A stretch of 10,267 bases of DNA from B10-G9 sp964627755. Its GTDB lineage: Bacteria; Chloroflexota; Anaerolineae; Anaerolineales; UBA11858. The stretch spans positions 1 to 10,267 of the forward strand of contig CAZVIH010000028.1 in NCBI GenBank assembly GCA_964627755.1. Direction: 5' to 3'. Below are positions 1 through 6,789 of this stretch, in pieces. The notes beneath the pieces are model-generated. The model ran no database searches, was not told where the DNA came from, and saw only the letters and a program-made list of their open reading frames with translations. The position numbers and the translations under genes were made by a program. Position 1 is the first letter of the stretch; every line of letters starts with the position of its first letter.

Positions 1-25
1 TACAGTTTCCTTGGAGGAAACTGTA
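1..25 (-). terminator. Hairpin, probable terminator of the LysM gene
   Basis: A perfect 11-bp inverted repeat (arms 1-11 and 15-25, 3-nt loop) lies 27 bases past the LysM stop codon. On the minus strand any U-tract would fall beyond the window edge, so an intrinsic terminator is inferred from position and stem strength only. On the plus strand the stem is not followed by T residues. Confidence 0.45.
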
Positions 26-52
26 TCCTGATTGGGGTAAAAGACATTTCTA

Positions 53-811
53 CTACGGGACCGGGGTCAATGTTGAAATCGATCCAGGCGTGTTTGCGGG
101 ACCTTCGTCAGCGCCCTCTTCTGTGGGTTGGGGAGTGACCAGGTTGACACGTACCAGCAGAATCTGGCCAGGATAAATAGCGTTGGGATCCTCTAATTCA
201 TTATATTCCAGGATGTCATCCACGGTGCTGTTCAGCTGATAGGCAATCGATCCAACCGAATCTCCTGGCCGCACCATATATTCCACCCGGAATCCAGCCA
301 GCACATCAGGTGGGATAGGGGTGGGTGTCGGTACAGTGGCGCCAGGCGCTGGAATCAACACCTCGTCACCCACAAACAGAACCGGATTAGCGGTATCGAG
401 ATTCAAACGATCCTTGTTATAGTAAATAAGGGTGAAATCATCCATTCCAAATCGTTCCCCGATTGAAAAAAAGGTGTCATTTTCTTCCGCGATATAGATC
501 ACCGCACCGGAGCGGGTTGCTGTTGGGCTGGGAACAGGAGTGTCTGTCGGCAGCGATTCTGTAGGCGTAAGTGTGATCGTGGCAGTGGGAGGAACCGGAC
601 TTGGCGTATATGTTAAAGTGGGCGTGGGTGTCTTGGAAGCGAATATGCCACCAATGTCCAGCTTCGATCCAGTCATCCAGGTGATTATAAAAGCTGCACC
701 CAGGATGATTAAAAGCGCAGCCCCCACAAATAGGGTGATATTTTGCCAAGAAGAGCTTTGTTTTTTCCGATAAGAGTCTATGATCTCTTTAGTTGATTCT
801 TGTTTACTCAT
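53..811 (-). CDS. Membrane-anchored protein with two LysM domains
   Basis: This 252-aa protein probably binds peptidoglycan or another N-acetylglucosamine glycan at the cell surface. It has a short charged cytoplasmic N-terminus, one transmembrane segment (about residues 24-46), a Thr/Pro-rich linker (about 61-100), a first LysM-like domain (about 105-155), a second Pro/Thr linker and a clearer LysM domain (about 177-222; 'YMVRPGDSVGSIA' ... 'NAIYPGQILLV'), then an acidic Thr/Pro-rich tail. The start at 811 is preferred because GGAAGG lies 10 bases upstream. An in-frame ATG at 832 (259 aa) has no good ribosome binding site and lies almost at the predicted transcription start. This architecture is common in Anaerolineae. 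The first LysM is divergent. It has no catalytic domain, so a binding or scaffolding role is inferred. Confidence 0.9.
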   Translation of the reverse strand: MSKQESTKEIIDSYRKKQSSSWQNITLFVGAALLIILGAAFIITWMTGSKLDIGGIFASKTPTPTLTYTPSPVPPTATITLTPTESLPTDTPVPSPTATRSGAVIYIAEENDTFFSIGERFGMDDFTLIYYNKDRLNLDTANPVLFVGDEVLIPAPGATVPTPTPIPPDVLAGFRVEYMVRPGDSVGSIAYQLNSTVDDILEYNELEDPNAIYPGQILLVRVNLVTPQPTEEGADEGPANTPGSISTLTPVP

Positions 812-832
812 AGGATCTTTTCCTTCCTGCAT

Positions 833-865
833 TGAGCACTCATTGTACCACTTGGGGTGTGCTCA
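833..865. repeat. 7-bp inverted repeat flanking the LysM promoter
   Basis: Perfect arms TGAGCAC (833-839) and GTGCTCA (859-865) are separated by 19 bp and enclose the TACAAT -10 element. This could be an operator for a dimeric regulator or an RNA hairpin at the 5' end of the transcript. No regulator is encoded nearby. Confidence 0.45.
842..850 (-). promoter_or_regulatory. Extended -10 promoter for the LysM gene
   Basis: The minus strand reads TGGTACAAT, an extended -10 (TGnTAnAAT type) with one mismatch to TATAAT. There is no convincing -35 at 16-18 bp. The predicted +1 is near 835, which leaves a leader of about 24 nt containing the GGAAGG site used for the ATG at 811. Confidence 0.5.
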
Positions 866-870
866 TCCAG

Positions 871-905
871 AGCTTTAAATTAATTCTACCTTAATTTTAG
901 GAGCT
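871..905. other. AT-rich inverted repeat between the two envelope genes
   Basis: AAATTAA (877-883) and TTAATTT (891-897) form an AT-only stem with a 7-nt loop, with AGCT on both flanks (871-874, 902-905). It lies just past the lipoprotein stop but lacks a GC-rich stem and a U-tract, so termination is doubtful. Confidence 0.25.
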
Positions 906-921
906 TGTATCCAGGTCCAAT

Positions 922-2115
922 TTAGCGATGGACAGATAGTGAATCCCAAACCGCGAAATTTGCTGTTGAGCTGGTATTGGCGATCACAACCAGAAAAATC
1001 TGCACCTGCTCTCCTTTATAATCGTCCAGGTCTATCTCAAATGATTTCATCTGATTATCACAGATCTCATTCCAATCAAAAAGAGTGACTATAGTGGACG
1101 GATCGCCCCCCATCATCAAATTAATCCGGAACGTCACATCCCCATCTCCGCAAATACCATTGGCATTGGTTGACAGGCCAACCCGACCAAATAATAAATC
1201 CCCTCCATTGACTTTATAGTTCGGGAAGCGACCGATGATATATTTTCCTGCACCGCGGGGAGGGTAAGCAGCCAGCAAGATCCCTGAGATCCTCCCGCCT
1301 TCCAGGAACTGCTGGTCCAACAGTCCAACGTAGGGATCCTTGGGATCTCCGGGATAATCAAAATTGAGGATATCTCCGCCCAGGTCAACATAATCGACAG
1401 GCACAGATCCGCTTCCCCAGGCAGCCTCATCAGCCCGGACATTAAAATCAAGCATCATCCCTGCGCCTTCTACCACGTTGATCTTAACCCAGAAGGCTTT
1501 TGAGTATTCTCCAACACCAAACCCCTCACCTCTGACATTGCGGAGTTTCCAATAACCCTGGTAAGTGCCGGTTTCCTCCGGGGCTACCAGATTGACAGAA
1601 ATGTCCAGATTTTCTCCAGGCTGGATGGTCTCAGAAGTCAGGTCCTGGGAAGATGGCCCGCCCATAATATCTCCACTTTCGAAATAAAGCAGATAGCCAA
1701 TTCCCCAGGGGCAGGAACCGGCATTTTGTAATCGCCAGGTTTTAGTAAAACTTTCCCCCGGTGCGATATCCATTTCATCCGGGATTGTGACGTCTTTGAT
1801 AAATTTCACCTGGTCGCAGACCTGGGGGACAGCACCCCCGGCCCCTTCCGGCGTAAAGCTGGGGATCTCAAAAGTTGAACTGGGAACAGCCCCCGGAGTA
1901 CCATCCGGCGCCTGGGTTTCAGACAGTTGGGCGCTCTGAGAGAGATCAATCCCGGCTGCCGTCAATTGGACCGAGACTGTCATGGCCGCTTCGGTATATA
2001 AAGCGCCCGGTTTACCCTCCAGTCCGGAATTCTCGTCCGGCAGATTGCAGGCACCCAGAAGGATTACAGGAATCAATATTAGGGAAATTAAACTTGATTT
2101 ATTATTTTGGTCCAT
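922..2115 (-). CDS. Lipoprotein with NBR1-type Ig-like domain
   Basis: This 397-aa secreted protein is probably lipid-anchored. A hydrophobic signal peptide ends in the lipobox LLGAC, with the lipidated Cys at residue 23. A low-complexity linker follows to about residue 98. Residues about 100-215 match the Ig-like domain first described in NBR1: 'PGESFTKTWRLQNAGSCPW', then 'YQGYWKLRN' and a final 'FWVKINV' strand. Bacterial copies are frequent in Chloroflexota surface proteins. The C-terminal part (about 222-397) looks like a second beta-sandwich, with 'IDLDDYKGEQVQIFLVV' and the closing 'ANFAVWDSLSVHR' typical of jelly-roll or carbohydrate-binding-like modules, but I cannot name its family. 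There is no ribosome binding site; a -10-like TACAAT sits only 11 bases before the ATG, so the leader is very short. The ligand is unknown. Confidence 0.85.
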   Translation of the reverse strand: MDQNNKSSLISLILIPVILLGACNLPDENSGLEGKPGALYTEAAMTVSVQLTAAGIDLSQSAQLSETQAPDGTPGAVPSSTFEIPSFTPEGAGGAVPQVCDQVKFIKDVTIPDEMDIAPGESFTKTWRLQNAGSCPWGIGYLLYFESGDIMGGPSSQDLTSETIQPGENLDISVNLVAPEETGTYQGYWKLRNVRGEGFGVGEYSKAFWVKINVVEGAGMMLDFNVRADEAAWGSGSVPVDYVDLGGDILNFDYPGDPKDPYVGLLDQQFLEGGRISGILLAAYPPRGAGKYIIGRFPNYKVNGGDLLFGRVGLSTNANGICGDGDVTFRINLMMGGDPSTIVTLFDWNEICDNQMKSFEIDLDDYKGEQVQIFLVVIANTSSTANFAVWDSLSVHR

Positions 2116-2126
2116 GAGTGAATTTT

Positions 2127-2132
2127 ATTGTA
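2127..2132 (-). promoter_or_regulatory. -10 element of the lipoprotein gene
   Basis: The minus strand reads TACAAT, 11 bases before the ATG, with no clear -35. If used, the 5' leader is only about 4-5 nt, which fits the absence of a Shine-Dalgarno sequence. Confidence 0.4.
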
Positions 2133-2167
2133 CCCGCAAAGCATCCCCCATGAACACCATCCTCTAG

Positions 2168-2596
2168 TCATGCGAGGATGCTGGGGTTTCCCCGGATCAA
2201 ATCCAGGGAATGTTTTAGGTAGACATCCACCGGGTAATCATCAATCTTGTCGAGGTCAACCCAGGCATAATCCTGGGCTTCCTCGTTCAACAGCACATGT
2301 CCTTCTTCAACACGGCACACAAAATCAAAAAAGATGAAATGTTTCTTTTCCCAAAAACACTCGTCAAAAACAAATTCCTGAAAACAGAGGAAATCCGCTT
2401 TGATCAAATTCAAACCAGTTTCCTCCCGAATTTCCCTTCTCAGGGCGTCCTCCAGGTATTCACCCATTTCCACATGTCCGCCCGGGATGGTGTAATTCCC
2501 CCTCCATTTATGGGTTTTAACGATCAAAAGCTGATTCTTATTATTGAAGATCAATGCGCCAACAGTAGGTTCAGGATATTGTTTTATCGAATTCAT
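2168..2596 (-). CDS. Nudix hydrolase
   Basis: This 142-aa single-domain Nudix protein hydrolyses a nucleoside diphosphate linked to some other moiety (X). The full Nudix box GX5EX7REUXEEXGU is intact at residues 40-62: G40, E46, R54-E55, E58-E59, G61, with L62 as the hydrophobic position. These glutamates bind the divalent metal. The N-terminus 'PTVGALIFNNKNQLLIVKT' is the usual first strand pair. The domain fills the protein, so the substrate cannot be told from sequence. The ATG at 2596 is chosen because AAGG lies 7 bases upstream; an adjacent in-frame GTG at 2599 would be too close. It begins 23 bases after the miaB stop and is probably cotranscribed with it. A housecleaning role is inferred. 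Confidence 0.93.
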   Translation of the reverse strand: MNSIKQYPEPTVGALIFNNKNQLLIVKTHKWRGNYTIPGGHVEMGEYLEDALRREIREETGLNLIKADFLCFQEFVFDECFWEKKHFIFFDFVCRVEEGHVLLNEEAQDYAWVDLDKIDDYPVDVYLKHSLDLIRGNPSILA

Positions 2597-2619
2597 CACA
2601 CGACCTTACAGCTCCAAGG

Positions 2620-3939
2620 TTAATTCTCAAATAACCGTCCCTGCATGGACCAGGGGCCAGTCCAGGTAATGGAAACTGGCCTGATCTCGCCCAATAGATT
2701 CTGATCGCTTTCCACGAACACAAGCTTATTTGTCGGGGTTCTACCCCGCCAACGTTCCTTATTAATGCCCTCGAAAAGGACCTCTACGGTTTTGTCCTGA
2801 TAAGCCTTGTTGATATCTCCAGAAATTCCTTCCTGAAGTTCCTCGATCAAGCGAAAGCGGCGCCATTTTTCTTCATCATTGACATCATCTTCCATTTTCC
2901 TCGCCGCAACCGTGCCCGGGCGGACTGAATAACGGGCCAGGTGTACAACATCCAACCTTAATTCCTGCAGGATTTCGTATGAACCCTGAAAGTACTCTTC
3001 CGTTTCTCCAGGGAAACCCACGATCACATCCGTAGCTATACTTACACCCGGTATACGATTACGAATCTCGCCCACAAGCTGGCGGTACTGATCGACACTG
3101 TACTCCCGCTTCATGGCTTTTAACACCTCATCATGCCCGGCCTGATGGGGCACCTCAATATGAGGCATAAGTTTTGGGAGTTCAGCAACCACATCCATCA
3201 GATCGGTGCTGAACCAGTTGGGATGTGAGGTTAAAAAGCGGATCCTTTCCAGGCCGTCTACATCATGGATCAGCCGCAGTAAGGCAGCTAAAGAAGTCTT
3301 GTCAGGCAGATCCAATCCATAACGATCCACGATCTGGCCCAACAGAGTGATCTCTTTAACTCCCTGAGATGCCAGGGACCGCACTTCATTAACCACATCC
3401 TCTACAGGGCGGCTGCGTTCGATCCCGCGTCGGTAGGGTATGATGCAATAGGTACAGGCATGGGAGCAGCCCAGAACTACCGGCACAAAGGCGGAAATCA
3501 AGTGGTCCTGGTCTGCTGCCGGGAGGGTTAATTCGCCGTCCATGTAGGCAAAACGTCGTGAGGTTGTATCCTGTTCCCATGCTTTGCTGTCGTCATAGGT
3601 CAGATATGCCATCAGTGGGCCGGGGTCAGATGGGGCTGAAAACACGTCTACATGAGGAAACTGTTCTTCCAGGTCCCGGGTACCTTTTATACCAACCAGG
3701 CAGCCCATCACATTGATAACTACATCTGGCCGGTGGCGTTTTAGATTTTTCAACGAGCTGATCCGTCCCACAGCGCTGTCTTCGGCGCTCTGGCGAACCA
3801 CGCAGGTGTTTAAAACAACCACATCAGCATCTTCCGCATGAGCAGTCGGCTGATAATTCAAACCTTCCAGGGCAGATGCCACCCGGCGGGAATCCGCCAC
3901 ATTCATTTGGCATCCTGAGGTCCAGATATGATATTTCAT
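2620..3939 (-). CDS. miaB: tRNA-2-methylthio-N6-dimethylallyladenosine synthase
   Basis: Radical-SAM methylthiotransferase that converts i6A37 to ms2i6A37 in tRNAs reading UNN codons. The 439-aa protein has the three expected parts. The N-terminal MTTase domain has cluster cysteines C10 (SGCQMN), C46 (LNTC) and C80 (MGC). The radical SAM domain has C158-x3-C162-x2-C165. A C-terminal TRAM-type segment covers about 376-437. The motif wording is that of Chloroflexi MiaB (GQIVDRYG rather than GQNVNSYG; HQAGHD in place of QSGS). The ATG at 3939 is chosen because the family begins 'MKYxI...GCQMN' there and because a strong promoter places +1 next to this codon. The in-frame ATG at 3948 overlaps the -10 box, and the open frame up to 4017 encodes no conserved residues. 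First gene of a pair with the Nudix gene. Confidence 0.95.
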   Translation of the reverse strand: MKYHIWTSGCQMNVADSRRVASALEGLNYQPTAHAEDADVVVLNTCVVRQSAEDSAVGRISSLKNLKRHRPDVVINVMGCLVGIKGTRDLEEQFPHVDVFSAPSDPGPLMAYLTYDDSKAWEQDTTSRRFAYMDGELTLPAADQDHLISAFVPVVLGCSHACTYCIIPYRRGIERSRPVEDVVNEVRSLASQGVKEITLLGQIVDRYGLDLPDKTSLAALLRLIHDVDGLERIRFLTSHPNWFSTDLMDVVAELPKLMPHIEVPHQAGHDEVLKAMKREYSVDQYRQLVGEIRNRIPGVSIATDVIVGFPGETEEYFQGSYEILQELRLDVVHLARYSVRPGTVAARKMEDDVNDEEKWRRFRLIEELQEGISGDINKAYQDKTVEVLFEGINKERWRGRTPTNKLVFVESDQNLLGEIRPVSITWTGPWSMQGRLFEN

Positions 3940-3946
3940 GGCAGTC

Positions 3947-3974
3947 ATTATATCGGTTGAATTATATGCGTCAA
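3947..3974 (-). promoter_or_regulatory. Sigma70 promoter giving a leaderless miaB mRNA
   Basis: The -35 is TTGACG (3969-3974), the spacer 16 bp and the -10 is TATAAT (3947-3952), so 11 of 12 bases match consensus. Exactly 7 bases separate the -10 from the miaB ATG at 3939, so transcription should start at or within a base or two of that A. No Shine-Dalgarno sequence exists. A second TATAAT (3961-3966) has a poorer -35. Confidence 0.75.
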
Positions 3975-3991
3975 GTTGAGAATAATTTAAC

Positions 3992-4031
3992 AAAATCGCT
4001 CCCATCCAAGGCAGCACCTTATCAGGGAGCG
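3992..4031 (-). terminator. Intrinsic terminator after the SWIM gene
   Basis: Outer stem CGCTCCC / GGGAGCG (4025-4031 with 3997-4003) encloses a smaller AAGG/CCTT stem and is followed on the minus strand by ATTTTG. It lies 35 bases past the SWIM stop and about 18 bp upstream of the miaB -35, insulating the two units. The plus-strand side is also T-rich (TTATTTATT), so it may work both ways. Confidence 0.7.
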
Positions 4032-4066
4032 TTATTTATTAAAGAGTTATTTGATGTATCTGATGT

Positions 4067-4306
4067 CTAATCCAGCGTTAAATCAGCATCCTGAACCAGT
4101 ATGCGTTCTAATGCCATCGTATGACTACAGCGATCTCTGGTCTGAAAAAAATCACAATCACACTGCCACTTGCCGTCCTGGAAAGTGACCTGGTGGGCGT
4201 TATTCTGTCCCTGAAAAGTCACCGAAAGGGAATTTATCTTAATGCGTTCAGGTTCTGTAGCATATAGTTTTGATTTTTGAATCTTTCCAATCATTCCAGA
4301 ATCCAT
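4067..4306 (-). CDS. Small SWIM zinc-finger protein
   Basis: This 79-aa protein is essentially one SWIM zinc finger. The ligands C49-x-C51-x8-C60-x-H62 fit the CxCx(n)CxH signature, preceded by the typical 'VTFQDGKWQCDCDFF' strand. SWIM fingers mediate DNA or protein contacts in larger ATPases and transposases; free-standing copies of this size have no established role. The start at 4306 is chosen because GGAGG lies 6 bases upstream; the TTG-initiated longer frame to 4333 would begin inside the U-tract of the upstream hairpin. The gene has its own promoter and an unusually long leader with a terminator-like hairpin (4332-4359), so its expression may be attenuated. The family call is firm, the function unknown. 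Confidence 0.85.
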   Translation of the reverse strand: MDSGMIGKIQKSKLYATEPERIKINSLSVTFQGQNNAHQVTFQDGKWQCDCDFFQTRDRCSHTMALERILVQDADLTLD

Positions 4307-4331
4307 TATTATCCTCCGCTTATCTAGAAAC

Positions 4332-4359
4332 AAAAAGCACGCTGCCGGAGCATGCGTGC
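4332..4359 (-). terminator. Terminator-like hairpin in the SWIM gene leader
   Basis: On the minus strand, stem GCACGC / GCGTGC (4354-4359 with 4337-4342), with a further TGC/GCA pairing after one bulged base and a 4-nt loop, runs straight into TTTTTG. It lies 25 bases before the SWIM start codon and about 66 nt after the predicted +1. It can end hydrolase-operon transcripts, act as an attenuator for the SWIM gene, or be the 3' end of a short RNA. Confidence 0.7.
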
Positions 4360-4367
4360 ATTGAGTA

Positions 4368-4406
4368 CTATCTATCGGTTATTCTTTTTGATCCTGATAC
4401 TCCCAT
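4368..4406 (-). CDS. Possible 12-aa leader peptide
   Basis: The reading frame MGVSGSKRITDR starts at an ATG with AGGTGG 6 bases upstream and ends at TAG, 8 bases before the terminator-like hairpin. Its position between a strong promoter and an intrinsic terminator resembles attenuator leaders. It shows no run of a single amino acid that would reveal a regulating tRNA. Such short frames occur by chance, so this is a suggestion only. Confidence 0.3.
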   Translation of the reverse strand: MGVSGSKRITDR

Positions 4407-4431
4407 AATGGACCACCTTTAATTCAAAAAC

Positions 4432-4460
4432 AGTATACGCTGTTTTAAAAATAAAGTCAA
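4432..4460 (-). promoter_or_regulatory. Strong sigma70 promoter of the SWIM gene leader
   Basis: TTGACT (4455-4460), a 17-bp spacer and TATACT (4432-4437) match consensus at 10 of 12 positions with ideal spacing. It begins 8 bases after the nucleoside hydrolase stop codon. The predicted +1 is near 4425, which gives a leader of about 120 nt to the SWIM ATG. Confidence 0.75.
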
Positions 4461-4467
4461 CAATCAG

Positions 4468-5325
4468 CTATGCAGCGATCATCCGCCAGGCCTCAAAAAT
4501 GACTTCAATGAACCTGTCCAGATCATTGATAAGGACCGGCATATTCACTCTCTGGATCTCCCTGGTATCCTCCGGACGCAAGGTACCGACCTCAAGGTCC
4601 TCTACAGTGGATTGGATCTTCACCTGATAATCATAAAACAGCTCCGGATGGGTAATGTAAACAGCCGGCAGTAAATCCCACAGATAAAAATACGGAATGC
4701 CGCAGAACACTGCATGCAAAACCAACCAATCTCGCACCATCCAGCGTGTTTTCCGGCTCCAAAAATCCAGCTTCCAATAATCCCTCCACCGGAAGGGTGC
4801 CTGCAGGCAAATCTGGGCGTTCATCAAAGTGACCGGGCAAGGCCCATTCAGCACTTCGAAAGAGGCTTCGGGGTCCCCAGACAGATTAAGTTCTTTGACA
4901 TCTCGTCTGCCAACCTTGATGGGGTGCAGATACCCACCCATACATACAATATCCTTAAGATTCATGTAGAAATTCGGGTCCAGCTCAAAGGCACCCCTTA
5001 AGTTGCCAAGCGGACCAGTCGCCAGGATGGTAATTTCCCCGGGAAAAGCCGCTGCCTTTTCTGCCAGGAAACGGGCGGCTTTCGTTGGTCCTTCCGCACG
5101 TTTTCCGGCTCCCCTTAATAGCGGGATATCTTGGCGGTTTAAATTGGCAACCAGTTTCTGGGTTTGATTATAGACCTGGTCAATTGTGCCGTTCCCAAAA
5201 ATCGTAGTTATGCCAACCAGATCTATTTCCGGCCGACCCAACAGGTAATACATGGCCAGACCATCATCAATTTCCTTGGTCCGGAGGCCCATGGTGTTAT
5301 CGCAATCAAAAATGATTTTTTTCAT
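4468..5325 (-). CDS. Nucleoside hydrolase (IU-NH family)
   Basis: Cleaves the N-glycosidic bond of ribonucleosides to free base and ribose. The 285-aa length is close to the family's usual 300-320. Visible family features are the N-terminal Ca2+ motif in the variant form D7-C-D9-N ... D20-D21 (the common form is DTDPGxDD), 'GITTIFGN' at 38-45, 'LATGPLGNL' at 101-109, 'CMGGYL' at 128-133, 'NLSGDPEA' at 147-154 and the C-terminal Ca2+ ligand D217. The residue before that Asp is W216, where many members carry a catalytic His. Substrate preference therefore cannot be transferred from RihA, RihB or RihC. It starts 20 bases after the MFS stop, with AAGGA rather far upstream, so translation may be coupled. 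The transporter-hydrolase pairing suggests nucleoside salvage. Confidence 0.9.
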   Translation of the reverse strand: MKKIIFDCDNTMGLRTKEIDDGLAMYYLLGRPEIDLVGITTIFGNGTIDQVYNQTQKLVANLNRQDIPLLRGAGKRAEGPTKAARFLAEKAAAFPGEITILATGPLGNLRGAFELDPNFYMNLKDIVCMGGYLHPIKVGRRDVKELNLSGDPEASFEVLNGPCPVTLMNAQICLQAPFRWRDYWKLDFWSRKTRWMVRDWLVLHAVFCGIPYFYLWDLLPAVYITHPELFYDYQVKIQSTVEDLEVGTLRPEDTREIQRVNMPVLINDLDRFIEVIFEAWRMIAA

Positions 5326-5345
5326 AAAAACCGTTAATTCCTTGC

Positions 5346-6674
5346 TTAGAAAGCAGGCTCTACAACGTGAGCTTCACCCCGGGTTACCTGGGTCATTGCG
5401 ATCAGCCCCAACACAAAAAATGCTGGACCAGTGAGGAAGATCGTCTTGAAATTACTGCCAAACAGGTCGATCACTGTCCCCATCATCAGTGGGGCAATTG
5501 CAGCCCCAACCTGCGAAGCCAGATAATAAAGACCTGTGTAGGTCCCCAGCAAGCGCGCATCCTCGGTAGTATCGATCACCATTGGCAGCGTATTGACGTT
5601 AATCAGGGCCCAACCAATCCCGCTGATTGCCAGCACAACTCCTATCTGGGTCGAGCTGTTCACAAAATAACCCAGCATCATATCGATTCCAAATATCAAG
5701 ATACCAGCAATGATGGTCCGGCGGCGGCCGAATTTCGCTCCGATGAATCCTGCCGGGATGGTAAACAGAATAAAGGTTACACCAGCTAGTCCAAAAAGGG
5801 TAGGCGCAAAACCTTCGCTGACACCCAGTTCGTTGACTGCATACGAAGTAAAGAAAGTTCCTATGCCTTCATAAGCGACAAATAGGAGAAAGATGGCGGT
5901 CAGAAGGGAAAATAAGGATTTCCGGTATTGTTTGGGCACCACAGATACACCTTTCAGTGCACTCACTGCCTGTTCCCCTTCACTTTGCTGGCGATCTTCA
6001 GGACGGGTCAGATCTTCCAATGATGGTTCTTTGGTGGTGGCAAATAACAATACTACTGCCAGGATCAAGATCGCGGCTCCGCCGATGAACGGATAGATGG
6101 GCTTGAGATCAAACAGGAGAGCTAGGCCAAAAGCGCCGATAATAAAACCAACTCCGCCCATAAAATTGATTACCCCATTGGCTTTACTGCGCAGGGGCGA
6201 TGGGATCAGATCGGGCATGAGAGATATAACCGGGGTGCGTAAGACCGCCATTGCCAGAAGCACAACTGCAGTGGCAACCATAAAGAGCGAAAAGGCTCCC
6301 GTATTGCCGGCAATAGTGCCATTGAGTTCAGGCTTGATAAGTGCAGCGGCTAGCGGCATGGCAATAAAAGCCAGGGCGGCCAGAGGGGCGGCCGTGATAA
6401 TAAACGGGTAGCGTCGGCCAATCGGGGTTCTGATCCTGTCACTCCAAATACCGATCATGGGCAAAATAAAAATTGCTGCCAAATTGTCTATACCCATGAT
6501 GGCGCCGGTGGTAGCGGCATTTAAACCAAAACCCAAGATCTCCCTGGAGCTGGCAAATCCGGGATGGCCAGTTTGAAGAAAGATGGGCACAAAGGCGTTG
6601 TAAATCTGCCAGATTGCTGAAATACCCAGAAAACCAAAACCGATCAAAAACGTCTTCTTCCAGTCAACTTTCAT
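5346..6674 (-). CDS. MFS transporter, SLC45/GPH-like
   Basis: A 442-aa inner-membrane secondary transporter with about 12 hydrophobic segments in two halves. The loop after TM2 carries the MFS signature in the form 'GIWSDRIRTPIGRRYPFI' (about residues 75-92), the wording seen in SLC45-like and GPH-like cation symporters for sugars or glycosides. The repeat signature in the second half is 'GAKFGRRR'. A hydrophilic central loop (about 213-255) separates the halves. Two adjacent ATGs occur; the second (6674) is preferred because GGAGG ends 4 bases before it and directly abuts the first. It heads an operon with the nucleoside hydrolase, which makes a nucleoside or glycoside a reasonable substrate guess; the sequence alone does not show it. 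Seven heptamer repeats lie 22 bp upstream. Confidence 0.88.
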   Translation of the reverse strand: MKVDWKKTFLIGFGFLGISAIWQIYNAFVPIFLQTGHPGFASSREILGFGLNAATTGAIMGIDNLAAIFILPMIGIWSDRIRTPIGRRYPFIITAAPLAALAFIAMPLAAALIKPELNGTIAGNTGAFSLFMVATAVVLLAMAVLRTPVISLMPDLIPSPLRSKANGVINFMGGVGFIIGAFGLALLFDLKPIYPFIGGAAILILAVVLLFATTKEPSLEDLTRPEDRQQSEGEQAVSALKGVSVVPKQYRKSLFSLLTAIFLLFVAYEGIGTFFTSYAVNELGVSEGFAPTLFGLAGVTFILFTIPAGFIGAKFGRRRTIIAGILIFGIDMMLGYFVNSSTQIGVVLAISGIGWALINVNTLPMVIDTTEDARLLGTYTGLYYLASQVGAAIAPLMMGTVIDLFGSNFKTIFLTGPAFFVLGLIAMTQVTRGEAHVVEPAF

Positions 6675-6695
6675 CATTCCTCCAGAGGGGGAAGT

Positions 6696-6744
6696 ATTCA
6701 GTAATCAGTAATCAGTATTCAGCATTCAGCATTCAGTATTGAGC
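6696..6744. repeat. Seven tandem heptamers, consensus AWTCAGY
   Basis: Units in order are ATTCAGT, AATCAGT, AATCAGT, ATTCAGC, ATTCAGC, ATTCAGT and ATTGAGC, exactly 7 bp each with no gaps. The array sits between the MFS start codon and the nearest -10-like sequence, so it is probably transcribed into the 5' leader. Seven-bp arrays could vary in copy number by slippage. Confidence 0.85.
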
Positions 6745-6789
6745 TAATTATTAATCTTACCAAGTAAGTGAATTTAGTACCGGAAGAAA

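Noticed and set aside
2158..2180. Hairpin CATCCTC / GAGGATG over the Nudix stop codon
   Set aside because: A 7-bp stem without a U-tract; it overlaps coding sequence, so it is not supported as a terminator.
2597..2599. GTG as start of the Nudix gene
   Set aside because: The adjacent ATG at 2596 has the better spacing from AAGG; the GTG would be only 4 bases from it.
3940..4017. 26-residue N-terminal extension of MiaB
   Set aside because: It overlaps the promoter and part of the upstream terminator and is not part of the MiaB family; the protein should begin MKYHIW.
4425..4460. A known riboswitch in the SWIM gene leader
   Set aside because: I could not match the leader to any aptamer consensus I know, so it is described only as a terminator-containing leader.
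6696..6744. Heptamer array as a CRISPR array
   Set aside because: Units are 7 bp and contiguous, with no spacers and no cas genes nearby.
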